A stretch of 64,000 nucleotides of DNA from positions 1 to 64,000 of the forward strand of contig JAAYYU010000306.1 of the NCBI GenBank assembly GCA_012515235.1. Reading direction: 5' to 3'. Of the stretch, positions 57,073 through 64,000 are shown one piece after another. Position numbers and translations under genes: made by a program. The notes under the pieces were generated by a model that searched no databases, was not told the DNA's origin, and saw nothing but the letters and a program-made list of their open reading frames with translations. Position 1 is the stretch's first letter; each line of letters starts with the position of its first letter. Source of the DNA: Candidatus Anammoximicrobium sp. (GTDB taxonomy: Bacteria; Planctomycetota; Planctomycetia; Pirellulales; Pirellulaceae).

Positions 57073-58869
57073 ATGACTTGCCTCCGTCCTCGCGTTGTGA
57101 CCCGCTGGCTGCCGGTGGCAGCAACGATCCTGTTTCTGCTGCCCGCCCTGGCGACCGCCGCGGAACGCCCCGATGCGGCGCATCTGCTGCCGGACAACAC
57201 GGTCTTCTACCTGCGGTTTCCCGTCACGACAGAGACGGTGTCCAAGTTCCAGGAGACGGCGATCGGGCGGATCTCGCAGGATCCGGCGATGCAGCCGTTG
57301 GTCTCGCAACTGTACGGGTCGGCCATCGAAGCCTTTCAGCGCGCCGAGAAAGAAATCGGAGCCTCGCTGGACGACTTGCTGTCGCTGCCCCAGGGCGAAA
57401 TGTGCCTGGCGATGGTCACCCCGGAAGAAAGCCGACCCGCGGTCGTGTTTCTGGTCGACGTCGGCCAGCGGCTGCCCGTCGTGGACAAGCTCCTGAACCG
57501 GGCTGGCCAAACGCTCGAACAGCAGGGGGCCAGACGATCCGAAGAGACGCTCGGCGACACCCGCTTGACGGTCTTTGACCTCCGCGGCGACGAGACGCGA
57601 CAGTTGGTCGTCGCCGTCCGCGATAACGCGGTCCTGGTCGCCAGCGATCTGGACGTGGCCCAGGGCATGTTGAATGCCTGGAGCGGAAAGAAGACGGAAG
57701 GAGTCCGGGTCCTGGCCGACAATCCGAATTTTGCCGCCGTCATGCGCCGCTGCACGGGGACGGAAGACCAGCCGCCGCAAGTCGAGTTCTTCGTCGATCC
57801 GGTGACGCTGTTCAGCCGCGCGTCGCGCGGCAATGCGGGCGCCCAAACGCTGGTGGCCCTGTTTCCCGCCCTGGGCGTGAACGGAATCCGAGGCGCGGGC
57901 GGCAGCCTGACGTTCGCTACGGAGGACTACGACTCGATGACCCAGCTGCACCTGCTGCTGGACAGCCCCCGCACCGGCGTGCTGGAGCTGATTGCCCCGC
58001 GGGCGGGCGAGATCACGCCGGAGAACTGGGTCCCGGCGGACGCGGCGAGCTACGTGACAGTGAATTGGGATTTGGCCAAGACGTATGCGAGTTTCGCGTC
58101 GCTGTACGACAAGATCCGCGGCGAAGGGGCGTTGGCTGGGTCGTTCGAGCGCGACCTGAAAAACCGCTTGGGGATCGACTTCCGCAAGGACGTCGTGGAG
58201 GCCCTGGCCGGCCGCGTGACGCTGGTCAACGCCATGGTCCGGCCCGCGCGCTTGAACAGCCGCGCAAACCTCGTGGGCGTCAAACTGAAGGACGCGACCG
58301 CCTTTCAGAAGACCCTGGAAAAGGCGGTCGCCAAGGCGGGGCCGCAGATGAACCGCGAGACGTTCGCTGGCGTGACCATCTATCGGGCGCCGACGAGGAA
58401 ACCGCGGGCCAAACAACCGCCGAATCAGCCGCTGATGCGGCAGCCCGATCCGGCCCTCGCGATCGTCGACGACTACTTGCTGGCGACCGACTCGCTGGAT
58501 CTGCTGAAGCAGGCGATCGCGGCCCAGAGCGACACGAGCCAGTCGCTGGCCGGGCAATTGGAGTTCCGCCTGATCGCCAGCAAGATCCGCAGCCAGCCGG
58601 GCGGCGAGCGCGCCAGCCTGATCGCGTTCGACCGCCCGGAGGAAGCCCTGCGGCTGTGGTACGAAATTGCCGCCGCCGAAGCGACGCGGCAGCGGCTCTC
58701 GCAAGGGGCGGAAAACAACCGCTTCTTTCGCGCCGTCAACGACGCCCTCCGCGATCACCCCCTGCCGCCGTTCGCCGTCCTGGCCCGCTACCTGGCGCCC
58801 AGCGGCAGTCTGCTGACGGACGACGAAACGGGCTTGCACTACACCAGCTTCACCCTGCGGCGGAAGTGA
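57073..58869 (+). CDS. Large secreted protein, planctomycete-type hypothetical
   Basis: A 598-residue exported protein with a clear signal peptide (residues ~12-32, ending in ATAAERP). The body has alternating helices and strands with no catalytic motif recognised; it begins LLPDNTVFYLRFP, a pattern shared with DUF3352-like planctomycete proteins. It repeats a two-domain plan: residues ~35-320 and ~330-595 both include an FxxxxxxxLG...DAxxYVxVN/FYLRFP-like entry. ATG 57073 is chosen because the signal starts there. It follows the BON gene divergently and is the last gene before the gene-poor stretch. Confidence 0.6.
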   Translation: MTCLRPRVVTRWLPVAATILFLLPALATAAERPDAAHLLPDNTVFYLRFPVTTETVSKFQETAIGRISQDPAMQPLVSQLYGSAIEAFQRAEKEIGASLDDLLSLPQGEMCLAMVTPEESRPAVVFLVDVGQRLPVVDKLLNRAGQTLEQQGARRSEETLGDTRLTVFDLRGDETRQLVVAVRDNAVLVASDLDVAQGMLNAWSGKKTEGVRVLADNPNFAAVMRRCTGTEDQPPQVEFFVDPVTLFSRASRGNAGAQTLVALFPALGVNGIRGAGGSLTFATEDYDSMTQLHLLLDSPRTGVLELIAPRAGEITPENWVPADAASYVTVNWDLAKTYASFASLYDKIRGEGALAGSFERDLKNRLGIDFRKDVVEALAGRVTLVNAMVRPARLNSRANLVGVKLKDATAFQKTLEKAVAKAGPQMNRETFAGVTIYRAPTRKPRAKQPPNQPLMRQPDPALAIVDDYLLATDSLDLLKQAIAAQSDTSQSLAGQLEFRLIASKIRSQPGGERASLIAFDRPEEALRLWYEIAAAEATRQRLSQGAENNRFFRAVNDALRDHPLPPFAVLARYLAPSGSLLTDDETGLHYTSFTLRRK

Positions 58870-58878
58870 GTGGATTGG

Positions 58879-58963
58879 TCGTTTAACCGCGACCCAACGG
58901 GGAGCGCGGGCGTGATGTCGGACGTCCGCCCCGCACGCTCCCCGTTGGGTCGCGGTTAAACGA
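58879..58963. repeat. Palindromic repeat element, copy 2 (28-nt arms)
   Basis: Arms 58879-58906 and 58936-58963 are exact reverse complements over 28 nt around a 29-nt loop. The arms match those of the element at 1506-1587; the loops differ, which indicates independent copies held together by arm sequence. It lies 9 nt after the stop of the large secreted protein gene. Confidence 0.95.
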
Positions 58964-59008
58964 GCGTGGCGAGATCGCGTGCGAACCGTCCGCCCAGCGC
59001 AAAAGAAA

Positions 59009-59042
59009 AGACCCTCGACGCCGGCACAGCGAAGAGGGTCTT
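59009..59042 (-). terminator. Intrinsic terminator on the minus strand
   Basis: AAGACCCTC (minus strand, from 59042) pairs with GAGGGTCTT (to 59009), a perfect 9-bp stem, and is followed on the minus strand by TTCTTTT. This is a standard rho-independent terminator. The nearest minus-strand protein gene upstream ends at 60091, more than 1 kb away. Confidence 0.75.
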
Positions 59043-59605
59043 GCGTTCTGCGACTTGGAGAATGGAAGGGAAGGTTGTGACGCGTCGCTTTCGGCCCGGT
59101 CAGCCTGGCCCCGTAGGGCGTGTCGCGCGTGCGTGGGCAGCTGTCGAGGTTCGTCGATGGCCTTCAGAAGCACCTGGGTTTCTCAAGCCAGCCCTGGGTT
59201 CTGCATCGCTGCTCGTTGCTGCGGGGCACGCGTCGGTTCTTTACGTCGAGCCGCAGTCCGAAACGCAACCGTCTTGGCCGTTCCGTTCTGTCGCCGCCTC
59301 ATGCCGGCGGCGATCGCATTCTCGTCTGCTGTCTTCAGGAGACTGGAAACTTCAGGAATCGACCAACACCAAAGCGACTGGAAAAAAACCTCCTTTGGCA
59401 GTTAAGGGTTTCTGATCCTTGCTCCCCGTTTCGATGCCGCTCTCTTGCTCGTTCAACCACACGCGAGTTCGTCGCCCTCGAGGAGCGTCCGTCCGCTCCT
59501 CAGCGTTCCTGGTCCGGTGGTGTTTGCATGGCAGCCCTCCCTTGTCGCACGTGACAGCTGGCGGTTTCTACTTCGTTTTCCTTCACCCCACTCACGTCAA
59601 CCAAC
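59043..59605 (-). ncRNA. Candidate small RNA or short-ORF transcript (speculative)
   Basis: Bounded by a promoter-like pair on the minus strand (TTGCCC at 59642-59637, TATGTA at 59619-59614, 17-nt spacer) and the strong terminator at 59042-59009. Inside are a GAGGAGC/GCTCCTC hairpin and an AAAGGAGG purine run near 59390-59397. No known RNA family (tmRNA, RNase P, SRP, 6S) matched motifs that I could check by eye. A basic 40-50-codon frame without a clear start is also present. Confidence 0.3.
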
Positions 59606-59797
59606 ACTGTAATTACATAGCCGCCGGGAAGTGACGGGGCAAAAAGATAGCGCCGCGTTTTTGCGAGATGTTAAGCTGTGCCGCCCCGCGAGTTCGCGAG
59701 ACAACGGTCCGGCAAAGTGTGCGGCGAAAAGCGGGTTCCTTGGGCGGCAACGGGGCCGCAAATCTCCGCGACGCACCGCCTCAAGCCACCAGACTGC

Positions 59798-59990
59798 TGG
59801 CCAGCAACTCGGTGGCGAGGAGGCGTTGGGGGGCGGGCGCAGCGGTCTGGTCTTGAACACCGCTCCACGTTGGCAAGCAACGTGGTGGCGAGGAGGCGAT
59901 AGGGGGGCGGGCGCAGCGGTCTGGTTGTGAACATCGCTCCACGTTGGCCAGCAACGTGGTGGCGAGGAGACGTTGGTGGGGGGCACAGCG
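59798..59990. repeat. Tandem repeat, 73-74-nt units, about 2.6 copies
   Basis: Units begin with TGGC(C/A)AGCAAC at 59798, 59871 and 59945. Each contains GGTGGCGAGGAG, GGGGGGCGGGCGCAGCGG and CGCTCCACGTTGG; units 1 and 2 differ at few positions and unit 3 is truncated. Not CRISPR: no unique spacers of constant length separate short repeats. Confidence 0.85.
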
Positions 59991-60090
59991 TAGGCCGAGA
60001 ACCCGTCGCTCCCAGCCGGCGTCGTGGTCGTTGTGCGAGTTTGCTGATCCGCCGGGAGCCGGGCAACTGGGAACGGCCCGAACGTTCGTT

Positions 60091-61344
60091 TCAGGCGCCC
60101 GTCGCCGCCAGGATCTGGTCGGGAGCCGACAGCGGCCCGACAGCGACGGTGGTGAGGACGCTCAGGGGATATTTCCGCAGCACGGCGGCCACGTCGTCAC
60201 AGGTCACTCGCTCGTAGCTCTCGATCGTCTCCCGCACCGTGCGATACCGGCGGCGCGCGATCCAGTTGCCGCCGACGGAGAACAGGCGATTGACCGGCCG
60301 CTCGCTCTGCAGCACCAGGTACGAACGGATCTTGCTCTTGGCCTGGGCCAGTTCCGCCTCCGTCACTCCGTCGGTTTCCGCTTCGGCCAGGATGTCCCGG
60401 AGGCGGGCCAGGTTCTCCGCCGTGTCCTCCGGCGCGCACGACAGCTGGGTCATCAGGATGCCCGTGCCCTGGTATTCGCAAGCGCCCATCGAGGCGGATT
60501 CGGCGAAGCCCGGATCGACCAGTTCCCAGAACATGCGGCTGCCGCTGTCGTCGCCCAGCACCGCGGCCAGCAGTCGGGCTGCGTGCCGGTCGTCGTCCTC
60601 CAGCGCCGGACCGTTGGCGATCTGGATGACGTACTGCTGGACCGCCGCCGGTTTGTGAACGACCTGGAGGCCGCTGTGCGCCGCCGCTCGCGGGGTCTCG
60701 CGCGGCGCGTCGAAGGGCTCCCAGCTGCCGCAGAAGCGTTCGGCCCGCGTTACCAAACGGTCGAAATCGACGTTTCCGGCCGCCGCCAGCACGATGTTCC
60801 GCGGGCTGTACCGCTGGCGGAAGTAGTCCAGCATCTGGTCGCGCGTCAGCCGGCCGACGCTATCGGCCGTGCCCAGGACGCTGCGGCCCAACGGGTGGGC
60901 GCCGAAATGAGCGGCCATGCACTTCTCGTGCGCGCCGAACGGCGGCTGGTCTTCGTACTTGGCGATCTCTTCCAGGATCACCATTTTCTCCGTGTCGAAA
61001 TCCGCCTGCCGCAGCGTCGGCCGCAGGATATCGCTCAGCAACTCCACCGCCTGATCGTGATACTCCGGCAGAAACGCCGCAAAATACACGGTCTGTTCCT
61101 CGCTGGTGTAAGCGTTGGAGTGCGAACCGATTTCGTCCAGCTCGCGGTTCACGTCGGCCGTGCTGCGCGTGGCGGTGCCCTTGAAGGCCATGTGCTCCAG
61201 GAAGTGGCTGACGCCGTGATTGGCGTCGGATTCGTCCCGCGAGCCGGTCTTGACGAAAAAGCCCAGCGCGGCCGAGTAGGCGCGCGGCGCCAGTTCGGCG
61301 ATCACTTCCAAGCCGTTTTCCAGGGTCTGCTTACGAAATTCCAA
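60091..61344 (-). CDS. M16 family peptidase, catalytic subunit
   Basis: Pitrilysin-type zinc protease of 417 residues. The inverted zinc motif H-F-L-E-H (HFLEHMAFKG) and the distal Glu in MVILEEIAKYED are intact. The start is TTG 61344 (LEFRKQTLENG), with GGAG upstream, because the conserved region begins there and no ATG is near; a frame open to 61506 would overlap the neighbour by 176 nt. It overlaps the upstream M16 gene by 14 nt, so the two are translationally coupled, and likely forms a heterodimer with it. Cytoplasmic, with no signal peptide. Confidence 0.88.
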   Translation of the reverse strand: MEFRKQTLENGLEVIAELAPRAYSAALGFFVKTGSRDESDANHGVSHFLEHMAFKGTATRSTADVNRELDEIGSHSNAYTSEEQTVYFAAFLPEYHDQAVELLSDILRPTLRQADFDTEKMVILEEIAKYEDQPPFGAHEKCMAAHFGAHPLGRSVLGTADSVGRLTRDQMLDYFRQRYSPRNIVLAAAGNVDFDRLVTRAERFCGSWEPFDAPRETPRAAAHSGLQVVHKPAAVQQYVIQIANGPALEDDDRHAARLLAAVLGDDSGSRMFWELVDPGFAESASMGACEYQGTGILMTQLSCAPEDTAENLARLRDILAEAETDGVTEAELAQAKSKIRSYLVLQSERPVNRLFSVGGNWIARRRYRTVRETIESYERVTCDDVAAVLRKYPLSVLTTVAVGPLSAPDQILAATGA

Positions 61345-62575
61345 CGGGCAACTCCAAAGGTCTTTCGCCGAGCGTGACCAGGCGGAAATCGCGCGGCGGA
61401 TGGGATTCAAGATAGGCGTCGATTCGGTCGCGGGACAAGCCGTCGATGATCGCCCGGACCTCGTCCACCGTCTGCACGCGGCCCAAATGATACCAGTCGG
61501 CGGCAATCGAGTTGCTCCGCGACGTGCTCGACTCCTGCTGCATGATCAGGCTGCTTTTGAGCTTGGCCTTCAGGCGGTCCAGCTCATCCTGGGCGACGCC
61601 GCGGCCCAGCCGGATCAGTTCGGCGAGGACGACTTCCAGGGTTTCCTGGGCCCGCTCCGTGGTCGTGCCGGCATAGCACAGCACGCTGCCCCGATCCCGG
61701 AGCGAATGGCACATGGCCTGGACGGCATAGCACAGGCCGCGGTTCTCGCGGACTTCGGTGAACAGCCGCGAACTCATCCCGTCGCTCAACACGCCGACCG
61801 CGGCCCGGGCTTCGTAGTAGTCGGGGTGCGCGTAAGGCACGCTGGGATAACCGATGCCGATGTGCGTCTGGCTGGAATCCTGCGGCAGGTGGACGACCCG
61901 CTCGGCGGCCGGCGTCTCCTCGCAGACCGGCGCCGTTCCCGCGGTCCAATCGGCCAGCAGGCTTGCGGCGTGGTCCAGCAGCTGCGGCCAATCGAACTTG
62001 CCAGCCACACTCAGAATGGCGCCGTTCGGGCGATAGGTGTCGCGGAAGAAGCGGGCCAGATCGTCCTGGCGGGCCGACTCAAGGCCCTCAATCGTGCCCG
62101 GCGCCGAGCGGCCGAAGGGGCTGCCGTACTGCAGCCGGCGCAGCTCTTGAAACGCCTTCTGGGCCAAATCGTCCTCGATCGCGCGGATCTCCTGGATGCA
62201 CACCAGGCGGGCGTCCTCCAGTTGCTCCGGCGGCAGATGCGGCCGCCGCACGACGTCGACATAGATCGCCAGCGTCTCCAGCAGGCTCTCGGCGGGCATG
62301 GCGCCGCCGTAGCTGCAGTGGACGGTGGAGACCGACGCGGAAGTGTCCGCGCCCAGCAGCTCCAAGTCCGAGACAAACTGGCGGCTGTCACGCGAGCCGC
62401 AGCCGCGCTGGGCCATCTCGCAGGTCAGGTTCGCCAGCCCCAAACGGTCGGCCGGATCCCGACAGCAACCGGCTACGACCAGCAGCGAGAACGCTGCCGA
62501 TTCGAGCCAGTCCATCGGCTCCGCGACCAACACCAGACCGTTTTCAAACTGATGGGTGTAGATGGGTTGAATCAA
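61331..62575 (-). CDS. M16 family peptidase, non-catalytic partner
   Basis: A 414-residue M16 fold lacking the zinc site: where HxxEH is expected the chain reads GLANLTCEMAQRG. It keeps the C-terminal Arg/Tyr region (TEVRENRGLCYAVQAMCHS) that binds substrate in the inactive half of M16 dimers. This catalytic/non-catalytic pairing, adjacent and coupled, mirrors alpha/beta mitochondrial processing peptidase and bacterial M16B heterodimers. Start ATG 62575. Confidence 0.88.
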   Translation of the reverse strand: MIQPIYTHQFENGLVLVAEPMDWLESAAFSLLVVAGCCRDPADRLGLANLTCEMAQRGCGSRDSRQFVSDLELLGADTSASVSTVHCSYGGAMPAESLLETLAIYVDVVRRPHLPPEQLEDARLVCIQEIRAIEDDLAQKAFQELRRLQYGSPFGRSAPGTIEGLESARQDDLARFFRDTYRPNGAILSVAGKFDWPQLLDHAASLLADWTAGTAPVCEETPAAERVVHLPQDSSQTHIGIGYPSVPYAHPDYYEARAAVGVLSDGMSSRLFTEVRENRGLCYAVQAMCHSLRDRGSVLCYAGTTTERAQETLEVVLAELIRLGRGVAQDELDRLKAKLKSSLIMQQESSTSRSNSIAADWYHLGRVQTVDEVRAIIDGLSRDRIDAYLESHPPRDFRLVTLGERPLELPVGIS

Positions 62576-62649
62576 GGTGGCGAGAATTTCCCTGGGGGTC
62601 AGGCTGACCCCGGTTGCGCGAAATCAAAGTCCAGAGCGTACTCCAACCG

Positions 62650-63210
62650 TCAGGCGTACGCAACCTCGGCCGTCTTGTAAACCGTCCTCACGCACCGGAA
62701 TCCCAGGCGCTGGTACAGTCGCTGGGCGTCCTGGTTTTCCGCCGTCACTTCGAGGGTTACCCGGCCGACGCCCGCCGCGCGAAATCCCTCCAGGCTGCGC
62801 TGCAGCAGCACGGTTCCCAGTCCCCGCCCCCGATGCGCCGGCACCACGCCGAAGTTCTGGACCGAGCCCCTGCGGTCGCCGTCGCGGAGGCCTTGAATCG
62901 TGCCGCAATAGTCGACGCGGCTGTTCCGCGGGTCCGTGCAAGCCAGCAGCCACGTGGCCTGCGGCAAGAAGCTCTCGCCCCCCGTGATGTCCCGCATCAG
63001 CCGCAGGCAACCTTCCGGATAGCCCAGCGAGGGAAAGACGTGGGCGTCGATTTCTGCGTGGAAACAGCGGTATTTCACGTCGGCGTGCGCTTCCAGCAAC
63101 GCTTCGTCCCAGGGCACCAGCCGATAAGCGGAGGGCAGTTGCGCGGCGTCCGAAAGCCGACCGGAAAGGTCGATTTCCATTAAGAAGCGTTTGAAGTAGG
63201 TCAACCCCAT
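62650..63210 (-). CDS. GNAT family N-acetyltransferase
   Basis: A 186-residue acetyltransferase. The acetyl-CoA-binding motif is FGVVPAHRGRGLGTVLLQRSL (R-G-x-G-x pattern), followed by LEVTAENQDAQRLYQRLGF, the standard motif B. The N-terminal half (residues 1-85) is less conserved and probably sets substrate choice. Substrate unknown. It lies 74 nt upstream of the M16 pair on the same strand. Confidence 0.87.
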   Translation of the reverse strand: MGLTYFKRFLMEIDLSGRLSDAAQLPSAYRLVPWDEALLEAHADVKYRCFHAEIDAHVFPSLGYPEGCLRLMRDITGGESFLPQATWLLACTDPRNSRVDYCGTIQGLRDGDRRGSVQNFGVVPAHRGRGLGTVLLQRSLEGFRAAGVGRVTLEVTAENQDAQRLYQRLGFRCVRTVYKTAEVAYA

Positions 63211-63237
63211 ACAGCCTCTGTCCCTGCAGGCATCGCG

Positions 63238-63753
63238 TCACATCGCGTTGGCGGCGATCATCGCGATATTGATGAGGATCCAGATGCCCGCCAGCACGGT
63301 CCCGACGATGCCGACGATCATGCCCGCCTGCGTCATCGCCTGGCCGCTGGGGTCCATCCGGCCCGCGCGGATTTCCTTCATGTCCGTGGCGCCCATCACC
63401 CAGGCGGCAATGCAAAACGGCATGCAACACAAGACGCCGAGGATGCCAAAGGTCAGGATCAATCCGCCGCGATGCGGCCGCAGGGAGTAGGGCGGAGGGT
63501 TGAACGGCGAATTGGCCGGTGAGGCATAGGGATTCAACGCCGGCTCCGGACGCTCGCCGAACGGGTTCTCGTCGACAGCGGGTTGGGGCGAGACGGAGAA
63601 GGGACTCTCCGTCACCGGCTCCAGCGGCGCCGCGCCGGCTTCCGGCACCTGGACAATGGTTCCACAAGCGGGACAGCGTGCTTTCTTGCCCGCGTGTTCG
63701 TCCGCGACGCGCAGCGTCTGACCACAGCCCGTACAGCCAATTTCGATCGACAT
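63238..63753 (-). CDS. Zinc-ribbon membrane protein (DUF4190-like)
   Basis: A 171-residue protein: an N-terminal zinc ribbon (C-TGC...CPAC, residues ~7-30), a Pro/Glu-rich linker with a repeated NPF/NPY motif, and two hydrophobic spans (LILTFGILGVLCCMPFCIAAWVMG and MIVGIVGTVLAGIWILINIAMIAA) separated by a loop MKEIRAGRMDPSGQAMTQAG that matches DUF4190. Start 63753 (MSIEIGCTGCG). It follows the partial gene by 2 nt and is probably co-transcribed with it. Function unknown. Confidence 0.75.
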   Translation of the reverse strand: MSIEIGCTGCGQTLRVADEHAGKKARCPACGTIVQVPEAGAAPLEPVTESPFSVSPQPAVDENPFGERPEPALNPYASPANSPFNPPPYSLRPHRGGLILTFGILGVLCCMPFCIAAWVMGATDMKEIRAGRMDPSGQAMTQAGMIVGIVGTVLAGIWILINIAMIAANAM

Positions 63754-63755
63754 TG

Positions 63756-64000
63756 TCAAAATCCCCGTTCTGCGATTCCGTCTGAGCCCACATGCCAGGG
63801 CGTCCACAACAGGCACACCGTGCCGACGGCGAGATCCGTCTTGCGCGGCGGCACCGGGACCTCCTCGACCCGCAATTGGTCCGCCGACGATTTGTGTTCG
63901 AGCTTGTCCATCTCTTCTTGGAATTCGGCTTCCAACTTGGCGATTTTCTCGTCGATTTGCTCCGTGGTTTCCTCCGCGCGGCCGATGTCGCCGCGCTGCT
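63756..64000 (-). CDS. Partial gene, C-terminal end (HerA-like ATP-binding protein?)
   Basis: Only the last ~80 residues are in the window; the gene continues past the right edge. A helix rich in Glu/Lys (EQIDEKIAKLEAEFQEEMDKL) is followed by VEEVPVPPRKTDLAVGTVCLLWTPW and a short tail to the stop at 63756. The PRK(T/S)D...V..V.LxWxPW ending resembles the C terminus of HerA-type/DUF87 ATPases in planctomycetes. No Walker motif is visible because it would lie outside. Confidence 0.4.
   Translation of the reverse strand, partial: QRGDIGRAEETTEQIDEKIAKLEAEFQEEMDKLEHKSSADQLRVEEVPVPPRKTDLAVGTVCLLWTPWHVGSDGIAERGF

Larger units (their letters stand above)
58964..60090. other. 1.1-kb gene-poor stretch
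   Basis: I find no convincing protein gene on either strand; the open frames present lack ribosome-binding sites and conserved-looking sequence. Contents: a minus-strand terminator (59009-59042), a possible minus-strand promoter (59612-59642), a 7-bp GAGGAGC hairpin (59480-59501) and 73-74-nt tandem repeats (59798-59990). Confidence 0.6.

Noticed and set aside
59043..59605. tmRNA, RNase P RNA, SRP RNA or 6S RNA
   Set aside because: None of the expected conserved sequence blocks or CCA-type ends was found on either strand.
59798..59990. Possible CRISPR array
   Set aside because: Units are 73-74 nt and near-identical throughout, with no unique spacers and no cas genes nearby.
1..64000. tRNA or rRNA genes
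   Set aside because: No T-arm-like GTTCRA blocks with matching acceptor stems were seen in the intergenic regions; short genes could still be missed by eye.

Overview
The window is GC-rich bacterial DNA with densely packed genes and long antisense open frames that are only codon-bias shadows. The gene mix points to a member of the Planctomycetota, possibly near Pirellulales/Thermoguttaceae: Tat-exported and cytoplasmic Gfo/Idh/MocA oxidoreductases, a DUF1080 protein, secreted hydrolases, a V-type ATPase, a very long secretin, and many intergenic palindromes. This placement is inferred from gene content; no rRNA or tRNA gene was seen.

Layout. 0-7.9 kb: a V-type ATPase operon (E, DUF2764 protein, A, B, D, I, K), interrupted by two palindromic repeat elements. 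8.2-13.3 kb: a sugar-catabolism operon of three Gfo/Idh/MocA oxidoreductases and an NupG-like transporter. 13.3-14.5 kb: a two-domain IS200-like (Y1/HUH) transposase flanked by inverted arrays of a ~45-nt palindromic repeat. 14.5-17.7 kb: a glycyl-radical enzyme and its radical-SAM activase. 17.8-19.5 kb: lipA and a lipB-like gene. 19.7-21.3 kb: a polyol-permease-like MFS protein and a rhamnose-mutarotase-like protein. 21.4-26.7 kb: a multi-zinc-ribbon protein, a lipoprotein and a secreted glycoside hydrolase. 27.1-30.3 kb: a ccsA/hemX-like gene translationally coupled to hemA, then a sugar-nucleotide epimerase. 30.3-35.6 kb: an esterase, a DUF1330 protein, and a membrane protein coupled to a c-haem beta-propeller protein. 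35.9-40.3 kb: trmB and a polyamine module (deoxyhypusine-synthase-like, ornithine-decarboxylase-like, agmatine deiminase). 40.4-46 kb: DUF1080, an FmdB-like protein, a P-II protein behind a sigma-54 promoter, a sugar isomerase, EboE, SufE and a glutamine-cyclotransferase-like protein. 46.1-58.9 kb: a surface/export locus with a Wzc-like kinase, Wza-like lipoprotein, two paralogous small exported proteins, a 1321-residue secretin, a lipoprotein, a BON-domain protein and a large secreted protein. 58.9-60.1 kb: a 1.2-kb gene-poor stretch with a repeat element, a minus-strand terminator and tandem repeats. 60.1-64 kb: an M16 peptidase pair, a GNAT acetyltransferase, a zinc-ribbon membrane protein and the end of a HerA-like gene.

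How they fit together. Many genes serve uptake and breakdown of plant or algal sugars (secreted hydrolase and esterase, DUF1080, Gfo/Idh enzymes, permeases, mutarotase, isomerase). The glycyl-radical enzyme and V-ATPase suggest periods without oxygen. The strongest candidates for something undescribed are the transposase with its palindrome arrays, the glycyl-radical enzyme lacking the usual Cys-x-Glu pair, the secretin with about nine stacked N-domain repeats beside capsule-export genes, the polyamine module, and a possible minus-strand RNA at 59.0-59.6 kb.
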